Assembly: GCF_003369915.1 (NCBI RefSeq)
Contig: NC_046675.1
Location: 22,382,001-22,446,000, forward strand
Source of the DNA: Drosophila miranda
Taxonomy: Eukaryota; Arthropoda; Insecta; Diptera; Drosophilidae
Direction: 5' to 3'
Length of the DNA: 64,000 nt
Part shown: positions 1 through 13,665 of the stretch, one piece after another
How positions within the stretch are numbered: position 1 is the first letter of the stretch
How the letters are laid out: every line of letters starts with the position of its first letter
The notes under the pieces: generated by a model
What the model was told of the DNA's origin: nothing
Databases searched by the model: none
What the model saw: only the letters and a program-made list of their open reading frames with translations
Position numbers and translations under genes: made by a program

Positions 1-9
1 GGACAGTAG
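1..9 (+). CDS. Arpc3: Arpc3 3' terminus (partial, copy from a preceding array unit)
   Basis: The window opens on the last two codons (Gly-Gln) and TAG stop of an Arpc3 copy. The following sequence is identical in layout to the 3' flank of the four complete Arpc3 copies further right. At least one more array unit, or part of one, therefore lies to the left of this window. Confidence 0.85.
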   Translation, partial: GQ

Positions 10-186
10 AGCCGTTCCCGTTCCATTCCAATGTCGAATTGCATTGAAACACTGGTAGTATTTCGTTCTATAAAGAAATTTAATACATAAATTATTTAAT
101 ATCGTTCCGCCCGCTCCTTTATGCAGTATTAACTGTACAATAACAAAAGGTCGTCTATTGAGACGCAGCCACGGCAACGATATTTA

Positions 187-823
<637 letters not shown>

Positions 824-976
824 CGATGGCAATTGAAAGTTAACAAAATAAACTAGTCTAAGTCTTCTAAAAGTCTCTCTTTAGCTGTCTCCCCGCCTCT
901 ACAGTCGTCTCCTTTTGTTGGTAGTAAACGCCTTAGTAATCCCCATTTTAAACTGCATTCACAGCCACACTTGAAG

Positions 977-1852
977 ATGCCGCCGCCGCCTGAGGATGAA
1001 ACCATCGCCCACAAGGGACATTTCTATGGCGTCTACTTGCTATGCAGCCAGAGTCTCGACTCGCGCTATCGTGGAAAATGCTATGTGGGCTTCACCGTCA
1101 ATCCCAAGCGACGTATCAAGCAGCATAATCGTGGCTGCGATTTCGGTGGAGCAAAGAAGACCAGCAAGAAGGGTCCCTGGCAGATGGTCATGATTGTCCA
1201 TGGCTTTCCCAACAATATCTCGGCCCTGCAGTTCGAGTGGGCTTGGCATCAGCCCACGCTCTCCACCCGCTTGAAGATCTTTTCCGATCTGAAGCGCAAG
1301 AAGCCCAAGGAGACGCATTTTGATTACAATTTTAGGATTCTCAATCGCATGCTGGGCGTGGGGCCGTGGCATCGTCTGGCACTCACCATCCGCTGGCTGG
1401 AAACGGACTATGAGCGTGCGTTTGACCTGCCGATACCCTGCCACATGGAGATTGTCAGCGGCAAGGTGTCCATCTCCGCCTCGCAGCGTAAACTGGAGGA
1501 GGCTACCGGTACTGCTCCGCCTGTTGCCTGGGCCCACGAGTGTCACCTCTGCATGCAAAGCATCGAACAGCCGGAGCGCTCCCGGCTGGGCTGCACCAAT
1601 CCCTTTTGCCGGCTGACCTGCCACATGCTGTGCCTCGCCAGCTATCTGCTGGGCGATGAGCCCGGCCAATACATACCCATTGGTGGCGAGTGTCCGCTGT
1701 GCGAGACTCGACTCAGTTGGTTCGCCCTGCTGCAGCGGAAACGTCTTCAGCTGGGAGTGCCCGGGGAGATGCAGGACAACGAAGAGGAAGACCTGAGCGA
1801 TGATGGGCCCGATGTGGACAGCGATGTAGAGGTCCAAGAATTCAGTGATTAA
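977..1852 (+). CDS. slx1: SLX1 structure-specific endonuclease, copy 1
   Basis: Single-exon gene, 291 aa from ATG 977. SLX1 is the catalytic GIY-YIG subunit of the SLX1-SLX4 nuclease, which cuts branched DNA such as Holliday junctions and flaps in the nucleus. The GIY-YIG fold spans about residues 16-95: FYGVYLL at 16-22, the catalytic-type Arg in NPKRR (42-46), QHN at 49-51 and the metal-binding-type Glu in FEW (86-88). A Cys/His zinc module of the RING/PHD type spans about 189-242 (CHLC, CTNPFC, CHMLC, CPLC). The C-terminus is acidic. The start is the first ATG before PPPPED, 154 bp after the Q-rich stop. The frame is open and no key residue is missing. Confidence 0.93.
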   Translation: MPPPPEDETIAHKGHFYGVYLLCSQSLDSRYRGKCYVGFTVNPKRRIKQHNRGCDFGGAKKTSKKGPWQMVMIVHGFPNNISALQFEWAWHQPTLSTRLKIFSDLKRKKPKETHFDYNFRILNRMLGVGPWHRLALTIRWLETDYERAFDLPIPCHMEIVSGKVSISASQRKLEEATGTAPPVAWAHECHLCMQSIEQPERSRLGCTNPFCRLTCHMLCLASYLLGDEPGQYIPIGGECPLCETRLSWFALLQRKRLQLGVPGEMQDNEEEDLSDDGPDVDSDVEVQEFSD

Positions 1853-2602
1853 TGTGATGTCCTGTCTTATTATTTTACGAGGATTTTTAACAGAAAACCC
1901 ATCGACGGTAAAATAGCGCTGTAAAAGTGTCAGTTAGATTAGAAATGTGGACTTTTAGTTTGAATCTCATTTTAATCAGCTGCTCCCATGGTGGGGGGCC
2001 CTTGCCGATAAAAAAAACGTTGGTAAAATCATAAATATCGAAATATCGTTAAAAGTTCAAGCAATATTTGTTTATTTATATATAAATAATGTTTGTAATA
2101 TATCCTCACTTCGAGACGTTTTTCTTTCAGCTGCAAAAGCTTTCGCTGTCACTGAAAATATCCACCAATTGAGCATTTACACTTTCAAATGGAGAAGAGC
2201 TAGGTCCTTGTCAGCCCCTTAGGCTTAGCAGCTTTCCCTTTCCACAGCGGCAGGCGCCTCGTCTACTTTTACTTCATCGGCATCCCTGGACACCATCTAA
2301 AAAGGGAATACAATGATTATACAATTTAATATAAACCACACATGTGGTACCTTCGTCAGCTTTGGAATCGATCTCGACTTTTATTTTATTTATTTATATT
2401 ATTTATTATATTATTATTTTTATTATTCTTCGCCATTTTTCTCGCGACAAACAAAGTTACTGACAGATTTTGGAAATTTGAATAATACAGATAAAATTAA
2501 CGTGGGGTTGTCTTTGAAAATATCGAAACATATAGGTATAAATTTTAAAATTTTGTTTTTTCTTTGGCGTCTAGCTTATGTCTCCTGCAGTTATTCTTTG
2601 AA
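1853..2602. other. Spacer between SLX1 and the minus-strand repeat gene, unit 1
   Basis: AT-rich 3' flanks of two convergent genes. It holds AATAAA-like sequences around 2080-2095 and a long A/T run at about 2375-2440. On the minus strand near 2205-2295 there is a short frame starting MVSRDADEVKVDE that stops after 23 codons, possibly a decayed exon. I see no convincing gene. Confidence 0.5.
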
Positions 2603-3805
2603 TTACTTGTCATTGCGGCGACTCTTACAAACTTCCCAGAGCATCTTCTGCTCTTCTCTTATATTCGCTTCACGCTCGTCCAAGGGATTAATCGGTTCGT
2701 TGTTATCATCGTTGGGTTGTTCCATTAAATCGGGTCGCAGTCTTACTATCTGATCTAGGACGTCGTTCATCAACAGTGTAGTCTGACCGTCGTCGTCGTC
2801 TTCAGCAGTGAATAGGCCATATTCCACGGCATTGGCCAGGCGATGGGCCAGCAGCGGCTCATAGGGACCATGCAAGTGTGGTCGGGCTACATCCTATCTG
2901 ATGGGTGAATATTGGTTTGCCGACTGCTCTCTAGGTGTAGTCCGCAACAGTGCAGCGTGTTGCAAGGCATGGTACCAGGATTGAGGTACAAGGCGTCCCG
3001 AGAGGGTATACGTGTTAAACTGTCTGCTTGATAATACACGTCGGGGTCTAGCAGCCTCAAACTGAGCAAACTGACTTGGAGTTGCTGGCAGCATCTGCAT
3101 CCTCCCAAACTGGCTAGTCGACTCTGGCCACTGATCGGTTGAATATCCAGCTCGTCGCATTCTAGTCCACAGTTGATATGCTGGGTCACTCCCGATGAGA
3201 GGTTCGTGCCCACTCACATAATACCTCTCAAAATGTCCAATTTCAAATGTTGGATGTGTACGCTGAGTCACTACGATCGGTAAACGTGAACCAATGAGTG
3301 GTTGTAGTTGCGCAAGCATGTCCAATCTGGAGCTGACCGGACAGGGGTTGAGTCGTAGCCCGTCGATATAGTGACGACGAAGTTCCTAGACGATATAGTG
3401 ACACGAATATATTAAGTTAAGAGGAGATGCTTGGCGGCTATTAATACTCACTTCATAGCTTTCCTCCTCATTTTCGTCCTCGTCATCTTCGTCATCATCT
3501 TCTTCTTCTGTTTCGTCGTTATTCTCGTCGCCATCTTCTTCATTTGGAGCTGCTTCTTCTTCGTTTTCTTCGTCAGCCTGGTCGTCCCCGTCCTCTCCTT
3601 CTCCACCATTGTTCCCTGGATCACCAAGGCGTTCAAGTTCGTCAGAAATATTGAAATATTCGTGTGCGCCTGGAATTAGCCTCAAAGTTTCGCCCAAGTT
3701 TGCTGCCGGTAGCACCAGTAGCTTTGATGACTCTGAATTTAACTGCGTCTCCTGGTATAAGCGCTTGTACTGCACCCGTTGATTTTCAAACTTTATTGCA
3801 TTCAT
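2603..3805 (-). pseudogene. Repeat gene copy 1: no minisatellite, nonsense codon
   Basis: Two-exon minus-strand gene: exon 1 3805-3452, a 66-bp intron (donor GTGAGT, acceptor CTAG), exon 2 3385 downwards. Exon 1 encodes a basic/polar start (MNAIKFENQ) and a long Asp/Glu tract. Exon 2 begins ELRRHYIDGLR and encodes the conserved non-repeat flanks of units 2-4. The 192-bp repeat block and the 87-bp duplication are absent. A CAG-to-TAG change at 2894-2896 ends the protein at 281 aa; the rest of the frame stays open to 2603. It may be a decaying copy, or an old form that lost its last third. No recognised domain. Confidence 0.7.
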
Positions 3806-4572
3806 TGTCCTAATTTTCAACGCGAAACAAATATTTTTCATAAAATTCAAACAGTCTCATAAAAGAAGTAAGTACTCGATGAAATATTGCCTTACAATTT
3901 TGAGTTTTGAGCCTTTGAAAAACTTTTATATACCATCGATAGTATCTATGTTATAAATCATTCCATTCAAAACTATCGAGTGGCGCCGCTATCGATGGTT
4001 TGACAGCTCTAGGTCGCGCCGGCTCACAAAACTGCCGTTCAGTGTGACTGACCCTCAGAAATATACCGAAATATACCGTATTATTTTAAAATGATACCGT
4101 AAATATACTGACAAATTCAAGTTCTGTTTTACACATTCCACGTTTTTGATATTCCGTAGAACATAACTAGCTATATAGAACATTTAGCCATGCCCAAATA
4201 ATTTTATCCGATTAATGAATTTATTTTCTAATTGACTGGTTTATTTAAAACACTTCCTTTTATTGGATTTTTATATACCGTTGAAATTTAATTTAATGGG
4301 TTAAATATTAATTTAAAATATACCATTATATACCGATATACCGAAATATGTTGTCTTATTTTTCCACGAAAAAGAGCTAACTACACACCTGCTACATTTC
4401 TACGTAATTATCAAGAATTGATATCGATACTATCAGGAGTGCGATAGGTGATTTACCAGCTGGGCTGGGGAAAAACAGTGCAAAGCAGTCCGAGAAATTG
4501 TTGTTTTTGCCAAAAAGAACAATATAATTGTTATTAATTTATAGCCTGCTATTTTGTTTTCACATAAATACC
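3806..4572. promoter_or_regulatory. Divergent promoter region, repeat gene / Arpc3, unit 1
   Basis: 767 bp between divergent starts. DRE-type ATCGAT cores lie at 3935-3940 and 3991-3996, and a perfect TATCGATA at 4422-4429. A Motif 1 core (AGTGTGAC, minus orientation, towards the repeat gene) lies at 4041-4048, followed by Ohler motif 6 (AAATATACCGAA, 4059-4070) and several further ATACCG repeats to about 4350. These are housekeeping-type Drosophila core elements. The 4422 DRE lies about 150 bp before the Arpc3 ATG and probably serves it. Confidence 0.6.
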
Positions 4573-5287
4573 ATGCCGGTGAGTGGGTTCCTGTTGGAGG
4601 ACATGTGTGTTTTTTTTTTGATTCGATTTGCTAAAGACCCCCTGCAAAGCAAGGGTGTACGAAAATATTATTATCATACATTTACTGAGTTTTTGTTTGT
4701 TAGGCCTACCACTCCCAGATCAAGGAGTTCCCCCAACAAGTGGGCAACATGGCCATCCTGCCCCTCCGTACCCAGGTGCGCGGACCAGCGCCCAGTGCCA
4801 ATGTGGAGAACGACATCATTGATGAGTCACTATACTTTTTCAAAGCCAATGTATTCTTTCGCACATACGAAATCAAAGTAAGAATCCAATATCTACAGTA
4901 CATACATATATGACTATACTCTCGCAATTCCAGTCGGAGGTGGACCGCGTTCTCATCTACGTGACACTGTACATAACCGAATGCCTGAAGCGGCTTAATC
5001 GATGCACCAGCAAGGGTCAGGGACAGCAGGAGATGTACAGCCTGGCCATTTCCAAGTTCGACATACCCGGCGACGCTGGCTTCCCCTTGAACGCCGTCTA
5101 TGCGAAGCCCCAAACGGCCCAGGATTCGGACCTGATGCGTCAGTATCTGTTGCAGCTGCGCCACGAGACCGGCAATCGTGTGGTGGAGAGGGTCTTTAAC
5201 ACCGAGGATGGCAAGCCAAACAAGTGGTGGACGTGCTTTGCGAAGAAGAAGTTCATGGAGAAGAGCCTGGCTGGCCCGGGACAGTAG
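4573..5287 (+). CDS. Arpc3: Arp2/3 complex subunit 3 (ARPC3, p21), copy 1
   Basis: Three coding exons: 4573-4578 (Met-Pro only), 4704-4877 and 4934-5287, giving 177 aa, the normal ARPC3 length. ARPC3 is a structural subunit of the Arp2/3 complex, which nucleates branched actin filaments in the cytoplasm. The protein matches ARPC3 throughout: [37 protein letters not shown], then [13 protein letters not shown] and [12 protein letters not shown] near the end. The tiny first exon (ATG CCG before GTGAGT) is shared by all copies. All splice sites are canonical and the frame is intact. Confidence 0.92.
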
Positions 5288-5513
5288 AGCCGTTCCCGTT
5301 CCATTCCAATGTCGAATTGCATTGAAACACTGGTAGTATTTCGTTCTATAAAGAAATTTAATACATAAATTATTTAATATCGTTCCGCCCGCTCCTTTAT
5401 GCAGTATTAACTGTACAATAACAAAAGGTCGTCTATTGAGACGCAGCCACGGCAACGATATTTAATTGGAAAATCGTTCTAAACAAAGGATTCTAGTATA
5501 TGTACAACCGACA

Positions 5514-6151
<638 letters not shown>

Positions 6152-6298
6152 CGATGGCAATTGAAAGTTAACAAAATAAACTAGTCTAAGTCTTCTAAAA
6201 GTCTCTCTTTAGCTGTCTCCCCGCCTCTACAGTCGTCTCCTTTTGTTGGTAGTAAACGCCTTAGTAATCCCCATTTTAAACTGCATTCACAGCCACAG

Positions 6299-7174
6299 AT
6301 GCCGCCGCCGCCTGAGGATAAAACCATCGCCCACAAGGGACATTTCTATGGCGTCTACTTGCTATGCAGCCAGAGTCTCGACTCGCGCTATCGTGGAAAA
6401 TGCTATGTGGGCTTCACCGTCAATCCCAAGCGACGTATCAAGCAGCATAATCGTGGCTGCGATTTCGGTGGAGCAAAGAAGACCAGCAAGAAGGGTCCCT
6501 GGCAGATGGTCATGATTGTCCATGGCTTTCCCAACAATATCTCGGCCCTGCAGTTCGAGTGGGCTTGGCATCAGCCCACGCTCTCCACCCGCTTGAAGAT
6601 CTTTTCCGATCTGAAGCGCAAAAAGCCCAAGGAGACGCATTTTGATTACAATTTTAGGATTCTCAATCGCATGCTGGGCGTGGGGCCGTGGCATCGTCTG
6701 GCACTCACCATCCGCTGGCTGGAAACGGACTATGAGCGTGCGTTTGACCTGCCGATACCCTGCCACATGGAGATTGTCAGCGGCAAGGTGTCCATCTCCG
6801 CCTCGCAGCGTAAACTGGAGGAGGCTACCGGTACTGCTCCGCCTGTTGCCTGGGCCCACGAGTGTCACCTCTGCATGCAAAGCATCGAACAGCCGGAGCG
6901 CTCCCGGCTGGGCTGCACCAATCCCTTTTGCCGGCTGACCTGCCACATGCTGTGCCTCGCCAGCTATCTGCTGGGCGATGAGCCCGGCCAATACATACCC
7001 ATTGGGGGCGAGTGTCCGCTGTGCGAGACTCGACTCAGTTGGTTCGCCCTGCTGCAGCGGAAACGTCTCCAGCTGGGAGTGCCCGGGGAGATGCAGGACA
7101 ACGAAGAGGAAGACCTGAGCGATGATGGGCTCGATGTGGACAGCGATGTAGAGGTCCAAGAATTCAGTGATTAA
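6299..7174 (+). CDS. slx1: SLX1 structure-specific endonuclease, copy 2
   Basis: Intact 291-aa copy. It differs from copy 1 by Glu8Lys near the N-terminus and Pro-to-Leu in the acidic tail. All GIY-YIG and zinc-module residues are kept. The 6 bp just before the ATG (ACTTGA in the other copies) are missing here, which supports the ATG before PPPPED as the true start. Confidence 0.93.
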   Translation: MPPPPEDKTIAHKGHFYGVYLLCSQSLDSRYRGKCYVGFTVNPKRRIKQHNRGCDFGGAKKTSKKGPWQMVMIVHGFPNNISALQFEWAWHQPTLSTRLKIFSDLKRKKPKETHFDYNFRILNRMLGVGPWHRLALTIRWLETDYERAFDLPIPCHMEIVSGKVSISASQRKLEEATGTAPPVAWAHECHLCMQSIEQPERSRLGCTNPFCRLTCHMLCLASYLLGDEPGQYIPIGGECPLCETRLSWFALLQRKRLQLGVPGEMQDNEEEDLSDDGLDVDSDVEVQEFSD

Positions 7175-7968
7175 TGTGATGTCCTGTCTTATTATTTTAC
7201 GAGGATTTTTAACAGAAAACCCATCGACGGTAAAATAGCGCTGTAAAAGTGTCAGTTAGATTAGAAATGTGGACTTTTAGTTTGAATCTCATTTTAATCA
7301 GCTGCTCCCATGGTGGGGGGCCCTTGCCGATAAAAAAAACGTTGGGAAAATTATTAATATCGAAATATCGTTAAAAGTTCAAGCAATATTTGTTTATTTA
7401 TATATAAATAATATTTGTAATATATCCTCACTTCGAGACGTTTTTCTTTCAGCTGCAAAAGCTTTCGCTGTCACTGAAAATATCCACCAATTGAGCATTT
7501 ACACTTTCAAATGGAGAAGAGCTAGGTCCTTGTCAGCCCCTTAGGCTTAGCAGCTTTCCCTTTCCACAGCGGCAGGTGCCTCGTCTACTTTTACTTCATC
7601 GGCATCCCTGGACACCATCTAAAAAGGGAATACAATGATTATACAATTTAATATAAACCACACATGTGGTACCTTCGTCAGCTTTGGAATCGATCTCGAC
7701 TTTTATTTTATTTATTTATATTATTTATTATATTATTATTTTTATTATTCTTCGCCATTTTTCTCGCGACAAACAAAGTTACTGACAGATTTTGGAAATT
7801 TGAATAATACAGATAAAATTAACGTGGGGTTGTCTTTGAAAATATCGAAACATATAGGTATAAGTAATTTTTAGAAACTATCTTGTGCGAGTATAACACT
7901 TGTATAAATTTTAAAATTTTTTTTTTTCTTTGGCGTCTAGCTTATGTCTCCTGCAGTTATTCTTTCAA
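7175..7968. other. Spacer between SLX1 and the repeat gene, unit 2
   Basis: AT-rich convergent 3' flanks as in unit 1, but with a 45-bp stretch at about 7862-7906 that unit 1 lacks. No gene seen. Confidence 0.5.
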
Positions 7969-10900
7969 TTACTTGTCATTGCGGCGACTCTTACAAACTT
8001 CCCAGAGCATCTTCTGCTCTTCTCTTATATTCGCTTCACGCTCGTCCAAGGGATTAATCGGTTCGTTGTTATCATCGTTGGGTTGTTCCATTAAATCGGG
8101 TCGCAGTCTTACTATCTGATCTAGGACGTCGTTCATCAACAGTGTAGTCTGACCGTCGTCGTCGTCTTCAGCAGTGCATAGGCCATATTCCACTGCATTG
8201 GCCAGGCGATGGGCCAGCAGCGGCTCATAGGGACCATGCAAGTGTGGTCGGGCTACATCCTGTCTGATGGGTGAATATTGGTTTGCCGACTGCTCTCTAG
8301 GTGTAGTCCGCAACAGTGCAGCGTGTTGCAAGGCATGGTACCAGGATTGAGGTACAAGGCGTCCCGAGGGGGTATACGTGTTAAACTGCAACAGCCGCAA
8401 CAGTGCAGCGTGTTGCAAGGCATGGTACCAGGATTGAGGTACAAGGCGTCCCGAGGGGGTATACGTGTTAAACTGTCTGCTTGATAATACACGTCGGGGT
8501 CTAGCAGCTTCAAACTGAGCACCGAATTGAGGACAATTCCGATGGTGGCATATACATGAAGTTCGAGTTCGAGCCTCTCTGTATGATGGATCCGATTGGA
8601 GTGCATTTCGCACGAAATCCGACCGAAAGGGTGCTGGCTGATAAGATCCAGGGATTGAGGGAGAATATAAAAAAGTATCTCCGACTCTATATCCGCTATA
8701 ATCAAAGCGATTTCTGGGTGGATTTGCATTGTTTGGATCCACTATGGCGAAAGCAGACGCCTCTCTGTGTGATGGATACGACTGGAGTGCATTTGAAGAT
8801 CGCACGGAATCCGGCTGATGGGATGCTGGCTGATTGGATCCAGGGATTGGTGGAGAATATAAAAAAGTATCTCCGACTCTATATCCGCTATAATCAAAGC
8901 GGTTTCTGGGTGGATTTGCATTGTTTGGATCCACTATGGCGAAAGCAGACGCCTCTCTGTGTGATGGATACGACTGGAGTGCATTTGAAGATCGCACGGA
9001 ATCCGGCTGATGGGATGCTGGCTGATTGGATCCAGGGATTGGTGGAGAATATAAAAAAGTATCTCCGACTCTATATCCGCTATAATCAAAGCGGTTTCTG
9101 GGTGGATTTGCATTGTTTGGATCCACTATGGCGAAAGCAGACGCCTCTCTGTGTGATGGATACGACTGGAGTGCATTTGAAGATCGTACGGAATCCGGCT
9201 GATGGGATGCTGGCTGATTGGATCCAAGGATTGGTGGAGAATATAAAAAAGTATCTCCGACTCTATATCCGCTATAATCAAAGCGGTTTCTGGGTGGATT
9301 TGCATTGTTTGGATCCACTATGGCGAAAGAAGACGCCTCTCTGTGTGATGGATACGATTGGAGTGCATTTGAAGATCGCACGGAATTCGGCTGATGGGAT
9401 GCTGGTTGATTGGATCCAGGGATTGGTGGAGAATATAAAAAAGTATCTCCGACTCTATATCCGCTATAATCAAAGCGATTTCTGGGTGGATTTGCATTGT
9501 TTGGATCCACTATGGCGAAAGCAGACGCCTCTCTGTGTGATGGATACGACTGGAGTGCATTTGAAGATCGCACGGAATCCGGCTGATGGGATGCTGGCTG
9601 ATTGGATCCAGGGATTGGTGGAGAATATAAAAAAGTATCTCCGACTCTATATCCGCTATAATCAAAGCGGTTTCTGGGTGGATTTGCATTGTTTGGATCC
9701 ACTATGGCGAAAGAAGACGCCTCTCTGTGTGATGGATACGATTGGAGTGCATTTGAAGATCGCACGGAATTCGGCTGATGGGATGCTGGTTGATTGGATC
9801 CAGGGATTGGTGGAGAATATAAAAAAGTATCTCCGACTCTATATCCGCTATAATCAAAGCGATTTCTGGGTGGATTTGCATTGTTTGGATCCACTATGGC
9901 GAAAGCAGACGCCTCTCTGTGTGATGGATACGACTGGAGTGCATTTGAAGATCGCACGGAATCCGGCTGATGGGATGCTGGCTGATTGGATCCAGGGATT
10001 GGTGGAGAATATAAAAAAGTATCTCCGACTCTATATCCGCTATAATCAAAGCGATTTCTGGGTGGATTTGCATTGTTTGGATCCACTATGGCGAAAGCAG
10101 ACGCCTCTCTGTGTGATGGATACGACTGGAGTGCATTTGAAGATCGCACGGAATCCGGCTGATGGGATGCTGGCTGATTGGATCCAGGGATTGGTGGAGA
10201 ATATAAAAAAGTATCTCCGACCCTGTATCCGCTATAATCAAAGCGATTTCTGGGTGGGTTTTCTGTGTTGGGATCCGATCTTTGATACTCTACCATCGGC
10301 GAATATTCGGTTGAAGTCAGCTCTCCGCGTGGACTATAAACATTCCATCGATTCACCTCCCCGTTGGGAGGATATACTATTTCTCTCCCAAAAGCTCCGG
10401 TTTGAATATAGGCATCTCTTCGTGGATTTGCTGGATTTGGAGTTGCTGGCAGCATCTGCATCCTCCCAAACTGGCTAGTCGACTCTGGCCACTGATCGGT
10501 TGAATATCCAGCTCGTCGCATTCTAGTCCACAGTTGATATGCTGGGTCACTCCCGATGAGAGGTTCGTGCCCACTCACATAATACCTCTCAAAATGTCCA
10601 ATTTCAAATGTTGGATGTGTACGCTGAGTCACTACGATCGGTAAACGTGAACCAATGAGTGGTTGTAGTTGCGCCAGCATGTCCAATCTGGAGCAGACCG
10701 GACAGGGGTTGAGTCGTAGCCCGTCGATATAGTGACGACGAAGTTCCTAGACGATATAGTGACACGAATATATTAAGTTAAGAGGAGATGCTTGGCGGCT
10801 ATTAATACTCACTTCATGGCTTTCCTCCTCATTTTCGTCCTCGTCATCTTCGTCATCGTCTTCTTCTTCTGTTTCGTCGTTATTCTCGTCGCCATCTTCT

Positions 10901-11166
10901 TCATTCGGAGCTGCTTCTTCTTCGTTTTCTTCGTCAGCCTGGTCGTCCCCGTCCTCTCCTTCTCCACCATTGTTCCCTGGATCACCAAGGCGTTCAAGTT
11001 CGTCAGAAATATTGAAATATTCGTGTGCGCCTGGAATTAGCCTCAAAGTTTCGCCCAAGTTTGCTGCCGGTAGCACCAGTAGCTTTGATGACTCAGAATT
11101 TAACTGCGTCTCCTGGTATAAGCGCTTGTACTGCACCCGTTGATTTTCAAACTTTATTGCATTCAT
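7969..11166 (-). CDS. Acidic, 64-residue-repeat protein of unknown function, copy 2 (9 repeats)
   Basis: I do not recognise this family. Exon 1 (11166-10813) starts MNAIKFENQ, contains LGETLRLIPGAHEYFNI and a Glu/Asp-rich tract. A 66-bp intron follows (10812-10747). Exon 2 (10746-7969) runs ELRRHYIDGLR, a unique stretch (IGSRLPIVVTQRTHP), nine tandem copies of a 64-residue Asn/Pro/Ser/Tyr-rich unit (RFDYSGYRVGDTFLYSPP core), a 29-residue motif present twice (QFNTYTPSGRLVPQSW), and an acidic C-terminus ending CKSRRNDK. Total 1043 aa. No signal peptide or membrane segment; probably largely disordered. An upstream in-frame ATG 12 codons earlier is possible, but the chosen start has the better context. 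Confidence 0.75.
8533..10260 (-). repeat. 192-bp coding minisatellite, 9 copies
   Basis: Nine tandem 192-bp units, in frame (64 codons). Most differ at only a few positions (Asp/Asn in QPDSV/QPNSV, ASAF/ASSF, one PIPG/PILG). The most C-terminal unit is the diverged type (SIPGSYQPAPFRSDF). The period is visible as the recurring BamHI-like GGATCC site. Confidence 0.95.
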
Positions 11167-11933
11167 TGTCCTAATTTTCAACGCGAAACAAATATTTTTC
11201 ATAAAATTCAAACAGTCTCATAAAAGAAGTAAGTACTCGATGAAATATTGCCTTACAATTTTGAGTTTTGAGCCTTTGAAAAACTTTTATATACCATCGA
11301 TAGTATCTATGTTATAAATCATTCCATTCAAAACTATCGAGTGGCGCCGCTATCGATGGTTTGACAGCTCTAGGTCGCGCCGGCTCACAAAACTGCCGTT
11401 CAGTGTGACTGACCCTCAGAAATATACCGAAATATACCGTATTATTTTAAAATGATACCGTAAATATACTGACAAATTCAAGTTCTGTTTTACACATTCC
11501 ACGTTTTTGATATTCCGTAGAACATAACTAGCTATATAGAACATTTAGCCATGCCCACATAATTTTATCCGATTAATGAATTTATTTTCTAATTGACTGG
11601 ATTATTTAAAACACTTCCTTTTATTAGATTTTTATATACCGTTGAAATTTAATTTAATGGGTTAAATATTAATTTAAAATATACCATTATATACCGATAT
11701 ACCGAAATATGTTGTCTTATTTTTCCACGAAAAAGAGCTAACTACACACCTGCTACATTTCTACGTAATTATCAAGAATTGATATCGATACTATCAGGAG
11801 TGCGATAGGTGATTTACCAGCTGGGCTGGGGAAAAACAGTGCAAAGCAGTCCGAGAAATTGTTGTTTTTGCCAAAAAGAACAATATAATTGTTATTAATT
11901 TATAGCCTGCTATTTTGTTTTGACATAAATACC
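11167..11933. promoter_or_regulatory. Divergent promoter region, repeat gene / Arpc3, unit 2
   Basis: Collinear with 3806-4572 (offset 7361 bp). It keeps the DRE cores near 11296 and 11352, Motif 1 near 11402, motif 6 near 11420, and the TATCGATA near 11783. Confidence 0.6.
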
Positions 11934-12648
11934 ATGCCGGTGAGTGGGTTCCTGTTGGAGGACATGTGTGTTTTTTTTTTGATTCGATTTGCTAAAGACC
12001 CCCTGCAAAGCAAGGGTGTACGAAAATATTATTATCATACATTTACTGAGTTTTTGTTTGTTAGGCCTACCACTCCCAGATCAAGGAGTTCCCCCAACAA
12101 GTGGGCAACATGGCCATCCTGCCCCTCCGTACCCAGGTGCGCGGACCAGCGCCCAGTGCCAATGTGGAGAACGACATCATTGATGAGTCACTATACTTTT
12201 TCAAAGCCAATGTATTCTTTCGCACATACGAAATCAAAGTAAGAATCCAATATCTACAGTACATACATATATGACTATACTCTCGCAATTCCAGTCGGAG
12301 GTGGACCGCGTTCTCATCTACGTGACACTGTACATAACCGAATGCCTGAAGCGGCTTAATCGATGCACCAGCAAGGGTCAGGGACAGCAGGAGATGTACA
12401 GCCTGGCCATTTCCAAGTTCGACATACCCGGCGACGCTGGCTTCCCCTTGAACGCCGTCTATGCGAAGCCCCAAACGGCCCAGGATTCGGACCTGATGCG
12501 TCAGTATCTGTTGCAGCTGCGCCACGAGACCGGCAATCGTGTGGTGGAGAGGGTCTTTAACACCGTGGATGGCAAGCCAAACAAGTGGTGGACGTGCTTT
12601 GCGAAGAAGAAGTTCATGGAGAAGAGCCTGGCTGGCCCGGGACAGTAG
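11934..12648 (+). CDS. Arpc3: Arp2/3 complex subunit 3, copy 2
   Basis: Exons 11934-11939, 12065-12238 and 12295-12648; 177 aa, intact. One replacement relative to the other copies, Glu-to-Val in FNTEDGK near the C-terminus. Splice sites unchanged. Confidence 0.91.
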
Positions 12649-12874
12649 AGCCGTTCCCGTTCCATTCCAATGTCGAATTGCATTGAAACACTGGTAGTAT
12701 TTCGTTCTATAAAGAAATTTAATACATAAATTATTTAATATCGTTCCGCCCGCTCCTTTATGCAGTATTAACTGTACAATAACAAAAGGTCGTCTATTGA
12801 GACGCAGCCACGGCAACGATATTTAATTCGAAAATCGTTCTAAACAAAGGATTCTAGTATATGTACAACCGACA

Positions 12875-13512
<638 letters not shown>

Positions 13513-13665
13513 CGATGGCAATTGAAAGTTAACAAAAGAAACTAGTCTAAGTCTTCTAAAAGTCTCTCTTTAGCTGTCTCCCCGCCTCTACAGTCGTCTC
13601 CTTTTGTTGGTAGTAAACGCCTTAGTAATCCCCATTTTAAACTGCATTCACAGCCACACTTGAAG

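Noticed and set aside
1040-1837. 265-codon minus-strand ORF antisense to SLX1 (repeated in each unit)
   Set aside because: Antisense shadow of GC-rich SLX1 coding sequence; no family match, no promoter, and it ends where SLX1 constraint ends.
3431-3679. Hydrophobic 82-aa plus-strand ORF (FLLIFVLVIFVI), looks like a membrane peptide
   Set aside because: It is the complement of the Glu/Asp codon run of the repeat gene's exon 1; GAA/GAG/GAT repeats read as Phe/Leu/Ile/Val on the other strand.
4706-5455. 249-codon minus-strand ORF over Arpc3
   Set aside because: It crosses Arpc3 introns and exons antisense and has no recognisable domain; Arpc3 on the plus strand explains the sequence.
8533-10260. 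CRISPR-like regular array
   Set aside because: Contiguous 192-bp coding repeats without spacers in eukaryotic nuclear DNA; a coding minisatellite.
8556-10478. 640-codon plus-strand ORF through the minisatellite
   Set aside because: It is the antisense shadow of the 192-bp repeats; the equivalent frames in units 3 and 4 contain stops, while the minus-strand frame stays open and spliced.
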